A stretch of 64,000 nucleotides of DNA from Mycteria americana. Lineage: Eukaryota; Chordata; Aves; Ciconiiformes; Ciconiidae. The stretch lies in NCBI RefSeq assembly GCF_035582795.1, contig NC_134366.1:138532756-138596755 (forward strand), given 5' to 3'. Shown piece after piece: positions 32,701 to 45,906 of this stretch; position 1 is the first letter of the stretch, and each line of letters begins with the position of its first letter. The notes beneath the pieces are model-generated. The model saw nothing but the letters and a program-made list of their open reading frames with translations, searched no databases and was not told where the DNA came from. A program made the translations under genes and the position numbers.

Positions 32701-35700
32701 AAGGGGCATGGGCAAGGACAAGGATGGGGATAAATCAGTTGCTTTAGGGGGAACTTGGGTCAGCCTTGTCATGGAAATTCTGTTTTTCTGGGTTTATTAA
32801 ATCTTTGTCAAGCAGCGGGAAAACGATTTGTTGCTGGGCTGGGATAGTAAGAGCAGCCCGAGAACTTCAGGATGACAAAAGCACTGTGCTAGAGAGACAA
32901 CTGTGTGCACCCCAGTGTCAAGTGATACAGGCTGTACACCACCCTGATAGCTCCTCCTGTCTTCCAGTGAAAAGCACAGATCACTGCCATCTGGAAGCTC
33001 GTTGCTGCCTACTGATAGCGTTCAACACCCAACCCATTCAATGTGGACAGACTGATTATTAGAGCTATACCGACTGGGGCACGGGCCTCAACTGAAAAGG
33101 TGACTGCATGCATGAGGCATGCTACAATGCTCTCACAGAATGACAGTTATATGCTGACCCCCAGTATGTGGCAAGCACTAATGGATTGAACCTGGTTGCA
33201 CTCCAGCGTTTAAAGTGGGAGGTGATATCCAGTCACCGCAATTCCAGAGCAGTAGGGAATGCATAGGCTCCGCCGGCTCAGCTGATCCAGCCGTGTGGAA
33301 AGCAGTGTGGGAGCACATGAAAATCGTATGCAGAAGAAACGCATCCACATAAACATTAGGGGCTGGAGCTCACTGTGCAGCAGAGGTGCTTCTTAAGGAC
33401 ACACAGTGTTTTACCAGTTATGACAGACAAAGCAATGCATTGTGTGGATGCAGGTCTTTTAGCTATGCACTCACTTTGCCTTGTATGAAGACAGAATTTA
33501 AACCAACTCGTCAAGCCAAATTGAAAAGAAATCTCTTTTAGGATAGTTAACAACAAACAAATAAGCAAACAATTACATATAAACAACCCCATAGGTAAGT
33601 GTAGACCATAAATGACCCCATTACTCTGTGTGTTCATTTTGGTTTTGTTCCGGATTTACCTGTTTCCACCCATACTCCCTTGTGCCCACCCATTCATCTC
33701 CGTAGAGGACTGATAGGCAGGATTAGCCTGAGACTGCTGAATCATGGGGCTTTGAGTATGAGCCAGTCTTGGGGACATTAGTGGACTCTGAGGTGTGGTG
33801 GCCCCTGTGAAGCCTGGATCGGGCTGCTGACTAATACCTGAAGAAGAAAATGAGAAATTTAGCCACTGTACATTCAAAGTTAAAACAAGCCAAGAGCTCA
33901 TACCTGCAGACATGTCTTTACACAGTCCTACTTATGTCATGTGAAACCTACAACCTTGTGTCTTAATGTGGGATCTAGATTAAAAGCAAGACATCATCAA
34001 CTAATACTTATGTCTAACCCTAAAAAAATCATTTTGCATAAGTATGTTGGCTACCTGCGTGTCCCAATCACACAAGCAGTCTCTCCTTTCTACAGACCAA
34101 AAGAAAAACACTGGCAAGTGACTTTTTTTTTTTCAGAAACTGCATTCAAAACAACAAATAAAACATTTTGCTTCTGTGTATAAGTCCATTTTAGTGAAAG
34201 TTCTGCATGACCTGTTTACTGCATGGCACCACTTTTTAACATTTAGGCTGTAATTTTCAACTTTTTCTAAAGTTCCTAGAACCTTAGTATCTCTATTTCT
34301 GTGTCCCTGCAAAAACAGGCAATGACGTTTTGTGCGAGCATTTAATAACTTTGTAAAAATAAAAAAAATATCTAGATGCAAAGAAAACCTAATTTAAGCT
34401 GTTGTATGCCAATTGTGTGCAGAAATTTTGTTTTAAACCAGGTCATTTTGGTGGTGTTTAAGTTCATCACGAACAGCACACTCAACAGAAACAAGCCACC
34501 CTTAATGCTGGCATAAGAATCAGGTGGTATGAAATATATTCCTATATTCGCTCTCTGCATGACTTAACTTCTTACTGGTGTAAAGGATAACAGATCAATA
34601 AGAGTAGGTAGCAAATTTAGAATTGGATGGACATAATTTGTTCTATCAGCAGAACTTGCACATTTCATATTATTTAATATATTTGCAATATAACTTATAC
34701 AATACTTACAAATAAAGTAAAGCTGTATAAACATAACCAAATGGAGGTAACTGCCCCATGCACCCCCAGAACAAAGCAGTATACAGCTTTGTAAAACGTA
34801 CAACAAAATGGTATTAGCTGTCATATTACACACAAGTTTAAGGACAGGGAAGGGAATACCTAATCTGAAATGAATTTTTATTATTTAAACTCAATAGTTA
34901 GTTGCTAATTTTACATTATAATGCACACACAAAGAATTATCTTTTTTGGGAAGAATCTGCCGGATACTTAAGCAATATCTCATTACGAAAACACAAAAAA
35001 TCTCCACCAATATAAAAATGATTTAAAAGGATTATGTACAGCTTTGTTTCTGATGAGGCTTCTGGTCACCTTATGCTGTTTGCCAGCATCAATTCATATC
35101 TTTTTCTTCATTTGTACTTTTTACTGTACATATTGGTTTGTTGAGTGTAGTCAAAATTCAGAGTCCATCAAGCCAATACATATACACATACGTGTTCCTG
35201 TGTGCATACACATTTGTATGTGTTTATATGTATAGACACATGCGAACACACACATCACACTTCTGCTATTGCTCAAAAAAAGAGCAGTGCTCAGAGAATA
35301 CGTGGTACTAGAGCGAGGAAAGTGGAAGGTACCATGTTGCATTTGAGGACTCCCAAGGGGCCTGAAGCTCCACATTTCCCATCGTTCCCAGGGAGCCAGG
35401 CAAGGGGCTGTAGGAAGGGGGCTTGGACCCAGCACTGGGGAGGACACGGGGGAGTAAGGACTGCCGAAAGGCACTGGGGGGGTGGAATCAGTACCGTAGT
35501 TTGGAGGAAACGGAAACTGCTGTGCATTTGCCTGCGGGATCCGCGGATTGCTCATGGTTGCTGGTATGCCACCGGCGGCCACCATGCTGGGGGTCATGCT
35601 CAAGCCCTGCCCTCGCATCATCAGCGTCCGCTGCTGCACCTGCTGCTGCTGCTGCTGCATCTGCCGCTGCCGCAGGTGCTGGCTCAGGATCTCCCGCTGC

Positions 35701-38700
35701 CTCTGCGCCAGCATCTGCGCATTGATAGGGCCCTGCAGGGAAAACCACCGACACCTGTCAATAACCCCTTCTAAGGCAACCTGATCAGTGGAGGCATCTC
35801 CACTGGAGCAATCTGGAAGACTCCAGCTCTTTTTTTCCCCCACCACACAACTAACAATAATATTAAACAGGAGAAAATAATCCTATTAATACTTCTGCTG
35901 GGAAAGACTTCCAACAGTGCAAGAGTCAATAACTGAAATAATACCAGTGTTTAATGTTGCAGATTTGTAATTGCAAACAGAGTAGCTCATTAAAGAAATG
36001 CATCTTTAGGAAATGAGAAGCTTGGTTAAAAATGCAGTTATATCATATCTCTAGTAAACAACCATCCACCCCATGTAAATATGGGAAAGACTCTCAGAAA
36101 TAAAACAGTAAAATACTTATCATACGGACTGCGTTATTTGTATTCAAGCTTTAGAATTTATTGTATGTATTTACCACATAGCATTACTACTGTATTTAAC
36201 TGGGGGGAGAAAGAAGAAAACAAAGTGATTTTTTGTTTTTAAAAGTACTGTTTTCTCTCACCTGTGTTGGCACTCCAGGTCTCAAAGACAGATTCATATT
36301 GGAGACACTGCTGATCTGATTTATCAGTGGCTGCCGATTCTAAAGAAAAAAAACAACCCCAACACCAAACCCCAAAAGTTTTTAGAAGGAAAACAAGAAA
36401 AGGGAAATTTTATATACAGAGGTATATATATCTACTTCCCGATCAGTTGGTTTGAGGACCTAGTTTTACATATTCAAGCAGGGACTAGTTTTCCTGCTCA
36501 AGTCCTATTATAATTCACAGAATCCTGTTTCTTAAGGAGATAATACACCATACAAATAACAACACAGGCATTAAGCCATTTACCAAACATGCTGCCTCTA
36601 CAGTTCTTGTCCTTTTTAAGTTTGGGACTGGACTGTTGAGATTTACTCTGAATTAGACTCTATCCTGATGTTTGAAGGCAGAAATGATCTTTCCTCCTCC
36701 ACTAGAAAAGCATCTTATTGATAGCACTATGAACCTATATACTTAAAAACGAACAAGAAACAACAACTTCAAGTGATCCTCAAAAGTAGACTAATGCCAA
36801 GGAAAAAAAAAAGGATGGAGGTAACAAGCAGCAATAAAAGCATTTAGATTGCTGGTAGAGCCAAGATATACCAAACAGAAAAAGACTAGCTTTGCTCAAA
36901 GAATTAGTGAGACCTAGGCTTAAATACTAGGCACATTCTTGCGCAGTATTACAGAAAGAGTAACGGAAAGACGCAAAAAAAGATCAAAAAGGAGAAGGCA
37001 CGAGGTGCTGTCTCGGCAAACTCATTATGGCTAGCGTTTTTAGTTTACAAGTGGAATTAGGCTATAATAAAACAGGGTACACGCTTAAGAGCTGGTCTGT
37101 TCGGAGCCAGCTGACAGTCAGTAGGTGCCGCCCAGGAGAGGCGCCTGCGCCCGCGTGAAACTGGGCACGGGAGCGGACGTACCTGCTGTGCCTGCAGCCT
37201 GTGCTGCAGCTGGAGCCGCAGCTGGTTTGGCTGGTTCTGCACGATGCCGGCGGGCCGGAGGCCGGGCCGGGGCTGCATGCGCAGGGCTGCGTACCCCGGG
37301 CGCTGCCCCATGGGGTGGAAGCTCGGGTCCTGCATGGGCGCGTAGCTGCCCTGCGCCATCTGAGCCTGCGCCGCGTACTGCTGGGAGAACACCGGAGCCT
37401 TCTGCTCCATCAGGATGCTCGACTCTTGGCTGGGGAAGGTCTCTGGGTCGACAGCTTGGCTCTGCAGAAATACGTGAACAACAGAAACAGTTGCCTGGAC
37501 GTGGCTTTTCACAGGATTATACGAGACTAATACAGACACCCTGCAAAACCAACCTTCTAGGCTGTGAATGTTTTAATACAGAAAATTACATAAATTTTCT
37601 TTACCTAAATATGAAACTTAAAAATAAATAGAATTGTATTTTTGAGTGTCAAAACACATTCATGGAGACAAATTCCTCCTCTCTTTTTTTTTTTTTTTTA
37701 AAAAACAAAGACCCACAATCTTTGTCATGTTCCTAACATAGCCATTGTATCATTCTGCTAACAAATAAAAACCTGAAATGACAAATGCTATATGAAAATT
37801 TGTAAATGAACTGATGCCAGCATATTTTTGCCATTGAATCCGAGATAAATTCAAAGACGTTACAAATGAATAAGGATAAGAAAGTAGGTTTTTATCAGTA
37901 TCTTTAAACAAAATAATGACTTCAAATAAAGATGCCTGAAACTATTACAGAAGCTAATGTGAACAGAGTGCCTAATTCTTTCAGGACACTTTCACACAAA
38001 CTGATTATCCATCAGCATAAAAAAGCTAACACAATTCTAAACTCTATTCTATATACTCCCCTAATATTTGCTCTAGCCAGAATAATTTTATAGCTTATTC
38101 CACACTGACCTTGGAAATCAAGTTAATCTAAATTTCAGTGCCCTCATGAAAGAAAGACTTTAAGCTCCTATAAAACATTTGATGGATATTTTAAAAACAT
38201 GTTCTAGAATGCAACAGTTCTCTTACCTGCAAAATTCTTTAACTGTTTCCACTGAGATACTAATTAAATAGAAAGATATTTACCCCTTAGTCTGAAATAA
38301 AACATTATTCATATTTTTCTGGTGGTGGTGTTCCAAAAGCTATGTCATATTGCCTGAAAGTGTCACACTGCAAAATTGAAGTTCAGCAATAAATTATATC
38401 TCTAGCTTAACACCTCACTGAGTTCTGTGTTGTACCAAATAGGCTTGGAGATAGTTTTCTCATGTCCAAAGCAGGATGTCATTGGTCCCACTTCATATCT
38501 AAAATGCAGAGCTAGTTCAGAGTTATGCTCAGGATGCTGATGAGTGCTGGGAAATTAAATAGGTATTCTAGGCTTGTCCGAGAATATTAAATCGTTATAG
38601 AGATACATACAGCTGTTTTTGGAAATACCATTTTGATGCTAGAAACATCAAGCGCTCACTTTTCCCCCCAATTATTTTTTTTTTACCACACTTTTTTTGC

Positions 38701-40829
38701 ATCATATAACACTGAAATGGAAAAGAACCAAGTGGAAGCTAATAAAAAATAATTGTGGGCAAAAAAAATGGATGAAAAAGAATAGAACAAATTCATGCTG
38801 CAAAGTTTAGGAAGCACGTTTGTAATAAAAAAAAAAAATTACAGTTTTAAGTGGTTGGAATGAAATCAGCTGCTTCAGGTGAAACTCATCCCTTAACACA
38901 CATTAATCAACTAAGGGAAAAACTATGGGTGAAATTACACGTTACAGGTTTGCTCATCCAAAAGCTTGTTGCCCCCGTCACACAAAGGTCTTGACTTTAC
39001 TCCTCTGCTCCTAGGTCTTCACGTTCTTTTTTTCTTCTTTCCTATACCCCGTTGCTGTACCTTTCTCCCATACAGTTGTTCCTCTGACCACGAGATAAGC
39101 AGAAGCCTGTTAATTTTTTGGCTTAGGTCAGGTTAGTTGCATAAAGCAAAGTGGCTCAGCACAGGTCAGAAGAAGGAGAGCTAGGTGAGGATGGCAGAGA
39201 AGAGGAAGGAAGAGTAAACCTGGGGCTGAAGGAAGCTTTTCAGGTGACATTGAACTGTTAGATGAACTCCCACAAAAATATGTAACTCCATCCTAGCTTG
39301 CAAGAAGTGTTTTATAATCCCCTTCTTTGACACACATTTTACCTCCACCTTGACAACGCATCCTTTAAATGCAATACCTAAAACATGCAGTGCAATGTCC
39401 AGTATACCTGGCTAACTAGTTCTGGTATGCCTAGAGCCCTGTCGATTTCTTCTAAGCCATCAAAATTCCTTAATGCCATGTAAAGCTGATCCAGGAGAGC
39501 ACCCTCATCACTTGGTGACTCTGATGAAGGATGATTACACAAGAGATCATCTGGTGAGCTGCCAAATGGTTGCCTGTGAAAACATGAACACAGCGTTGGT
39601 AAACAGCTGCTGAAAAACAAGAAATAATATCAGAGGATTAGTACTCAAATTGAACTAACAAGTGGAGACAGAAATTATTTTAATCGCTGCCAATTTTGTT
39701 TAGAAAACTATTCTGGATGAAAGGTATGCTACTCAAAGAAATAACTAGTGTGATTAATGCCTGTCAAGACCCTACAAGCACGGTGTATCCAGCAAGTGAG
39801 CAAGCACACCAAAGGGACGCCCGAGTGCTGATTTCATATTACAGGGTCAACAGAGGAACGGAGAAGTCAGTATAGAATATAGTCACTGAACACAGAAGGT
39901 TAAATAATTTTTTTTTTTTAACTAAATGTAACTTTGAATTTTAGACGTTAGATTAAGTATACTATCACAAGTAGAAGAAGAACTAATTTCCATAGACACT
40001 CTTCTTAACTGATTTTCTATCAGACTAAGCAAGCCGAACAGGTCACAGAGGGGTCTGAGGATTGTCTGAGCTCGCACAAACCGAACATCTGGAAGAGCTG
40101 GCCAGAAGCATGAGGCAGTAGGGAGGAAAGGACATTCCCCTTTTTGTTTGCGGCAAAACACTGCATCAGCTCAACCCATCTTACAGAATTGCACACTTGG
40201 GTACCAGTTTATGCACTCGGTTATGTGCCTCAGAAAGGTGTCAGCAAGAATTTGGTTACTGTCAGGCAGAGTGTGCTGGCTTACCCCTGAATTTGTATGC
40301 AAAGCACACTCACAGTTACAAAGGCAGAATAAAGGTTTATTCCAAACCCAAAGGACAAAACTTACTGAGAAACAAACTAAATCTGAAACAACACCTTATC
40401 TGCAGCCAAATGACATATTTTTGTTTTGCAGTTCACACACGAGCCCTACTTCACGCACAATACTACAAGACTACAATAGAAAATATAAAAAGCAAAGCAT
40501 TCTGCAAGCAAGGGCGGCTACTATATGCACATCATGGCAGAATCTCATCCCAGATAATTACTCAGAGACAACAAAAGCTGTCACACATGGAGGGAGGAAA
40601 CAGCACTATATGTGAACCCTTTTTACATGTCTGTTTGGAAAAACAAAGAAACATGTTTGTGTATTTAGTTTCCATAATGAGATATATCGTTGCCATGGAA
40701 GTCTAATCTCTATGTCAAAGCTAAGCAGAAGGAAAGAGCTGCATCATCAGGCTATACACCTAAAAACCCAAAGGATGGCAAGCAGGAAAATTAACAAAAC
40801 CATATTCTTTTAAATTAGATCCTGGACTG

Positions 40830-40873
<44 letters not shown>

Positions 40874-41883
40874 ACATATGATGTACCTTTAAAACACCGC
40901 AAAGTATTAATCAATTTCATGTATAGAAAAGTTTCTATAACTCTCACAGATGGAATTATAAATCAGTAAAAGGGAAGAGCAAAAAAAAAAAAAAAATCCT
41001 TTGAATCAAATTGCTTGCAAACTTTAAAGATGACTTATAAGAAGGGATCTATGATCTGGAAAAATAATCAATGGGGCTAGCCAAAAACCTCCCTCAAACT
41101 GTAAATACATATGGTAAGAAAAACTTTAAAACATTTGTCAAATTCTGCATGTTAAGCAATGACAATTACTTTGTTTTTTCCCCATTTCTTTTATATACCA
41201 CAATGATAATGTTTAATTTTTCTCTAAAAGAATTATTTTTACTCACAATTTAACTTTTATCAAATGTAATACTCATGATGATAATCAGATTATAAAAATA
41301 TAAATCCTAGGGATTAATAAAATAAGAAATGACAGCACAAAACAATTCATCGTCTCTGGGTGTAAACGATCAAAATATGATTACTTTTCAGATGCAATGC
41401 AATGGGAATTTTTTTCACCATCTTCAGCTACTAGGAAATTATGAGAAACGCAAAGCTAATGAACTGGAAGAATTATCTGCTTGGCTTGCTGACCAAACAT
41501 GGCCTTGTATTTTATTTTATGGTGTCATTTTTTAAGTGAATAATTAAGTTATACGAACAGTGCTTTTGGCATACAGAGACCCTAACTGGGGGAGATTAGC
41601 ACCAGGAAACAACTTGAAAAGCATGAAAAAGTGGGAAAATTAACAGAGAAAATTCCACACTTAAATTTACAGGTAATATTTTCAGACATCCTTTCATAAT
41701 GAAAATTAAGAGAATGTAGTCAAAAGATTAATCTTTCTTCAAACACACTTTTTTTCAACTGCTTCCTCTTCATTTTCTTTTCAGCACTGCTCCCATTTAC
41801 TACTGAAAAATATTCCAACTCATGCAATTCAAAATATTTCAACATTTCTCCTTTATCTGTCCATTTTGCATCACTTATACAGT

Positions 41884-41932
<49 letters not shown>

Positions 41933-44900
41933 CTCTAATTTAAGTGGCAAACTTTTTGGAGAAGACATGGCATTATTTAAAAGTCTTAATAATGAACAAA
42001 GTTCATATATTACATATGAGTTAATAACTTGTGATCAAACTGTGGTTCTGGATACCTGAGAAGGAGCTAACTTCAGGGAAGAGGCAGCCTCCATTTCACT
42101 TCATCTTTCCGTCCTCACCTTTTACAGAATTTAGGCCAATTAAAAAGCCCCAAACAAAACAGAAATTAACGATGTCCTGCACTACTTAAAACACAACTCC
42201 GTTGCAGGAAAAGACAGCTATGTTATAACTACAAAGGCTCTGGCATTTTTCCACGTCTAGTGTTAAGTATAACTGTTAACACTAAAACCAGCAAAACCAG
42301 ACACAATCATGCCCATATTAATGCTCGAGAGGTGAAAATGGTGCAACCACCCAAAGCATTGGCAGCATTCACTGTGATACAGAACTTCCAATTCTTCCAA
42401 CACATTAAATGGCAACGAGAACATTTATAAGTAGTACTGTAACATGTATACATTGCACGAGTGTAAAATATTATAAGCATTAAACTGATATACATTTGGT
42501 GAGTATTTTATGTAGGGCTTTGTTTCCACGAGGCGTATAAAATATGGGCCTGTAAAATCTCTCCGTGTTTTGATGCGACAGTAAGACTCACCTGTTCTGA
42601 CTACCGAAAGTTGCCTGATCTATAGGCAAGATGCTGTCTGGCCATGGTGCAGTCTGATTTGGAGGCGCCTGCTGTTGACTATACTGAGGTCCTCCTATGT
42701 TCATCTCCAATTCGGATGGCCCTAATCAAGGAAAAATGACCACATAACTTCTGTGAAAAGAATGTACTTTCATGTTAATTCTTTCCATTGAATTATCTAT
42801 GTTACAGTAAAAGCAAACAAAAACATTAAGACTTCAGTAACATTACACTTAAAAGCATCGTGATTTTTTTGTTAAAAATTGCTTTTAAAATTTGAGAAAA
42901 TAACATGAGAACTCGAAAGTGGTTCAAAACCACAAAACAGCAGATATGACACCACAGATGCAAAAAATTAGTAAGATAAGCATAAAAAAGGGATAGCATA
43001 TAGAGTCATTATAATAATGTACTTGCTTTAAAAGTGACCAAGAACAATGACAATGTTCCCAGCATTTCCTCATAAAAAACCCCACAGTCTCTAATAAACA
43101 AAAGCAACTTCATATCCTCTTTCTTTGGCCGCACCACTGTGGCACTACAGAGGAGCAAGAATTGTTCATATCAATATATGCGTTAAAAGTTAGTGTTTTA
43201 CACACCTTCCTTCCCACTTCCACAGGCAACTTCCATTGTGGAATAGGGTCCTCATCAAATCTATAATTGAAGTGAGTCTTTTTTTTTTCTTTTTCATTTT
43301 TTCTGGTTCATCTTTGACAATCCAGCATATGCCAAAAAGCACAACTCCACGCGTGCCCTGACTTACCCATATTCATGACCTGAGATGGAAGCATCTGCCT
43401 TGGGCCAGGCTGGTTGCTGGGTCTCAAGGGGATGCTGGCCGTGGGGTTGCGGATCATGCCTGCTTGCACCGGCCTGTTCATGGCACTAGCTGTGGGTGCG
43501 CAGGTCACCCTCACAGCAGGAGCCTGGCTGCCCCAATCTCCGGATGTCATGGCAGGCCGAGGGGCATTGCCACCGATCATTCCTGCACAAAAGCCAAACA
43601 GATTTAGGTGCTGGCACATGATTCAGAACAGCTTTAGCATTACAACTGCCTGATGAGCTACATTTTTAGCAACAAAAATGCAGTAGTTTCACTCAAAGCA
43701 CATTGTACCACAACTGCCCGTCCAGATGTGCAAAGCTACAGAATGATGCCTTATGCTGCTTAGTCAAGGGACTGGAGATTATTATACATTTTACATGAGG
43801 AAGATCCTTTTATCATTTCCGAAACGCTGTTCAGAGTAAGTGTTCCCACATGTAGTCTGCAACAGGTGCTGAGGGTGTGTGGATAGCCCTAACTTCCTTC
43901 CTCAGGAAATGAATCACGTTTGCTGATGTGTGTGTCAGTGCTTTACTTTCCAAGTGCTAAGTGAGAACGAAGACTTGACTAACAACATGTTATCGCCACA
44001 CACGGTTACAAATTAGGATTAAATTTAAATTCGCATTCTGCAAACATCTTCTGGCAAGCCCTCTCATTCAGAACCTAGAGCCTTCTTAGCTTCAAGGCTC
44101 ACCCAGATAATTTCAAACCAATATACGGTGCAGGGAAATTACTCACAGGAACTTTCCGATAGATGCTGAAGTTCATTACCGTTATTTTAGGGGAAGTCCT
44201 CCTACATCTACTGTAAACAACTGATACAGTTTATTTACACTTGGAATATATAGAGTACTACACTCTGACAGTAGCCAAAAAAACCCAACCAAACCCCAAC
44301 ACAAAAACCCCCCAAACCCAAAGACATGCATTCGTAGTATTTATACATTTCAATTTTATACAGTCAAGAGAGCAGATAAAACACTGATTTCAGATTGGAC
44401 TACTGGTCTCTCTAGTTGCATTTTGCAGTATCCTTAAGTGAATACTAAAAGCCACACAAATAATTATTACTTGTCAGTTCAATTATTTGGTGATATATAA
44501 CCAAGCAGAAAAACCCTCTGAAGAGGGTCATTGCCTCAGCTGCTCTACAAAATTTGCTTCAGTGTTACATCCTCAGGTTTGTTCTATTTGTGTGCGTATT
44601 CTATCAGCTGAAATATGTGGTGTGCTAGAGCAAATGGCAGGAACACAGATAATACTCTCTTAACTTGTATACATAAGATGAGTAACATCCTCTAATATGT
44701 ATACAGAACATGAAAGTAATAGGACACTTGAAAGACTACAAGTTGACCTCTAAACTGCTTAAATAGGATATTTCAGTGTCTGGCAGCATGTCTTTTGTAA
44801 TACTGATGCAAACTAAATATAAAATTTTGACAGTGAATATAGCCAGCTGAAAGGACTTACAATACCCATTTATTTACTCAGAGCTTTTAGCAGTTGTTGC

Positions 44901-45869
44901 ACACTTGGACAGTCTCAGACTATGTACGAGTTGAAATAAGTCAATCAGCCAGGCTTTTCTTGTGAAACTCCCCACAGGATCTTTGTACAGTACTAGGGCA
45001 ACATGAAGAAATCAGTGCACCACCGATCAGGCATAATCCATGACAAGAGGTAATACCACTGCAACATCTGACGGTTTCAAAAAAGTTTATGTTTCAGAAA
45101 ATGATGAAAATATCGGCATTTTTTAAATTTAAAATGAGAACTAAGGCTAATAAATAAAGGATAACTGAAGGCAAAACCAAGGTCTGTAGAGATACACATC
45201 ATAAGGGCAACAGTACTGCCCACAATTTTGTTTTGAAAGAACTATGTCTCCAGAGAAGTGGTTCATTTATTTGCTTTTTTGAGGCAGAAAGATTGGATCT
45301 TTACCTGTCTAAGCCTCAGCTGAATCTGGAACATTTATGTGAACAGACTCTAACTGCCAATAAAATATGTTCATCTAGAAGTTTTCAGGTAGGTGAAAAG
45401 CAGTGCATAAAGAGCAGGACTAAAAATATGCAGAAACAGAAGTTAAAAATAAATATGCCAATACATAACAGCCCATGAAACACGATTTTTTCAGACTTTT
45501 TGGAAAATACTTATAATAACTTGTACTTGTAATAACCCCAACATTAAGTTACACACGCTATAGTCTGTTACTCAAGGATGTTTAAAAAACATGGAAAGTC
45601 ATCTTACCTGTGCTACTGTTGCCTAAAGTTCCTTGACTTCCTATCATCCCTTCATTCCTGCCCATCAGTCCCGGCTGAGGTATCACTGAATAGGGGCTAC
45701 TCGTTCTTATGGGTGGGAAAGTTCCTGCACCTGTTGGGTTCTGCAGTGTGATGTCAAGTGGTAAATTCTGGTTTGGTAATAACCTGCCCAGTTGCCCTGC
45801 TCGTGGGTTATTAAAAGCTAGACAGGAGGAGCAAAGAAAAAAGCAAAGTTACAAGAATGGAAACTTTAC

Positions 45870-45906
<37 letters not shown>

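Larger units (their letters stand above)
39574..42591 (-). other. NCOA2 intron E6-E7, with homopolymer and dinucleotide repeats
   Basis: A 3-kb AT-rich intron carrying a 40-nt A run and a TA microsatellite (listed separately). Two overlapping plus-strand open frames of 155 and 169 codons at 40148-40706 are noted in the findings. No CR1 is recognised. Confidence 0.7.
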
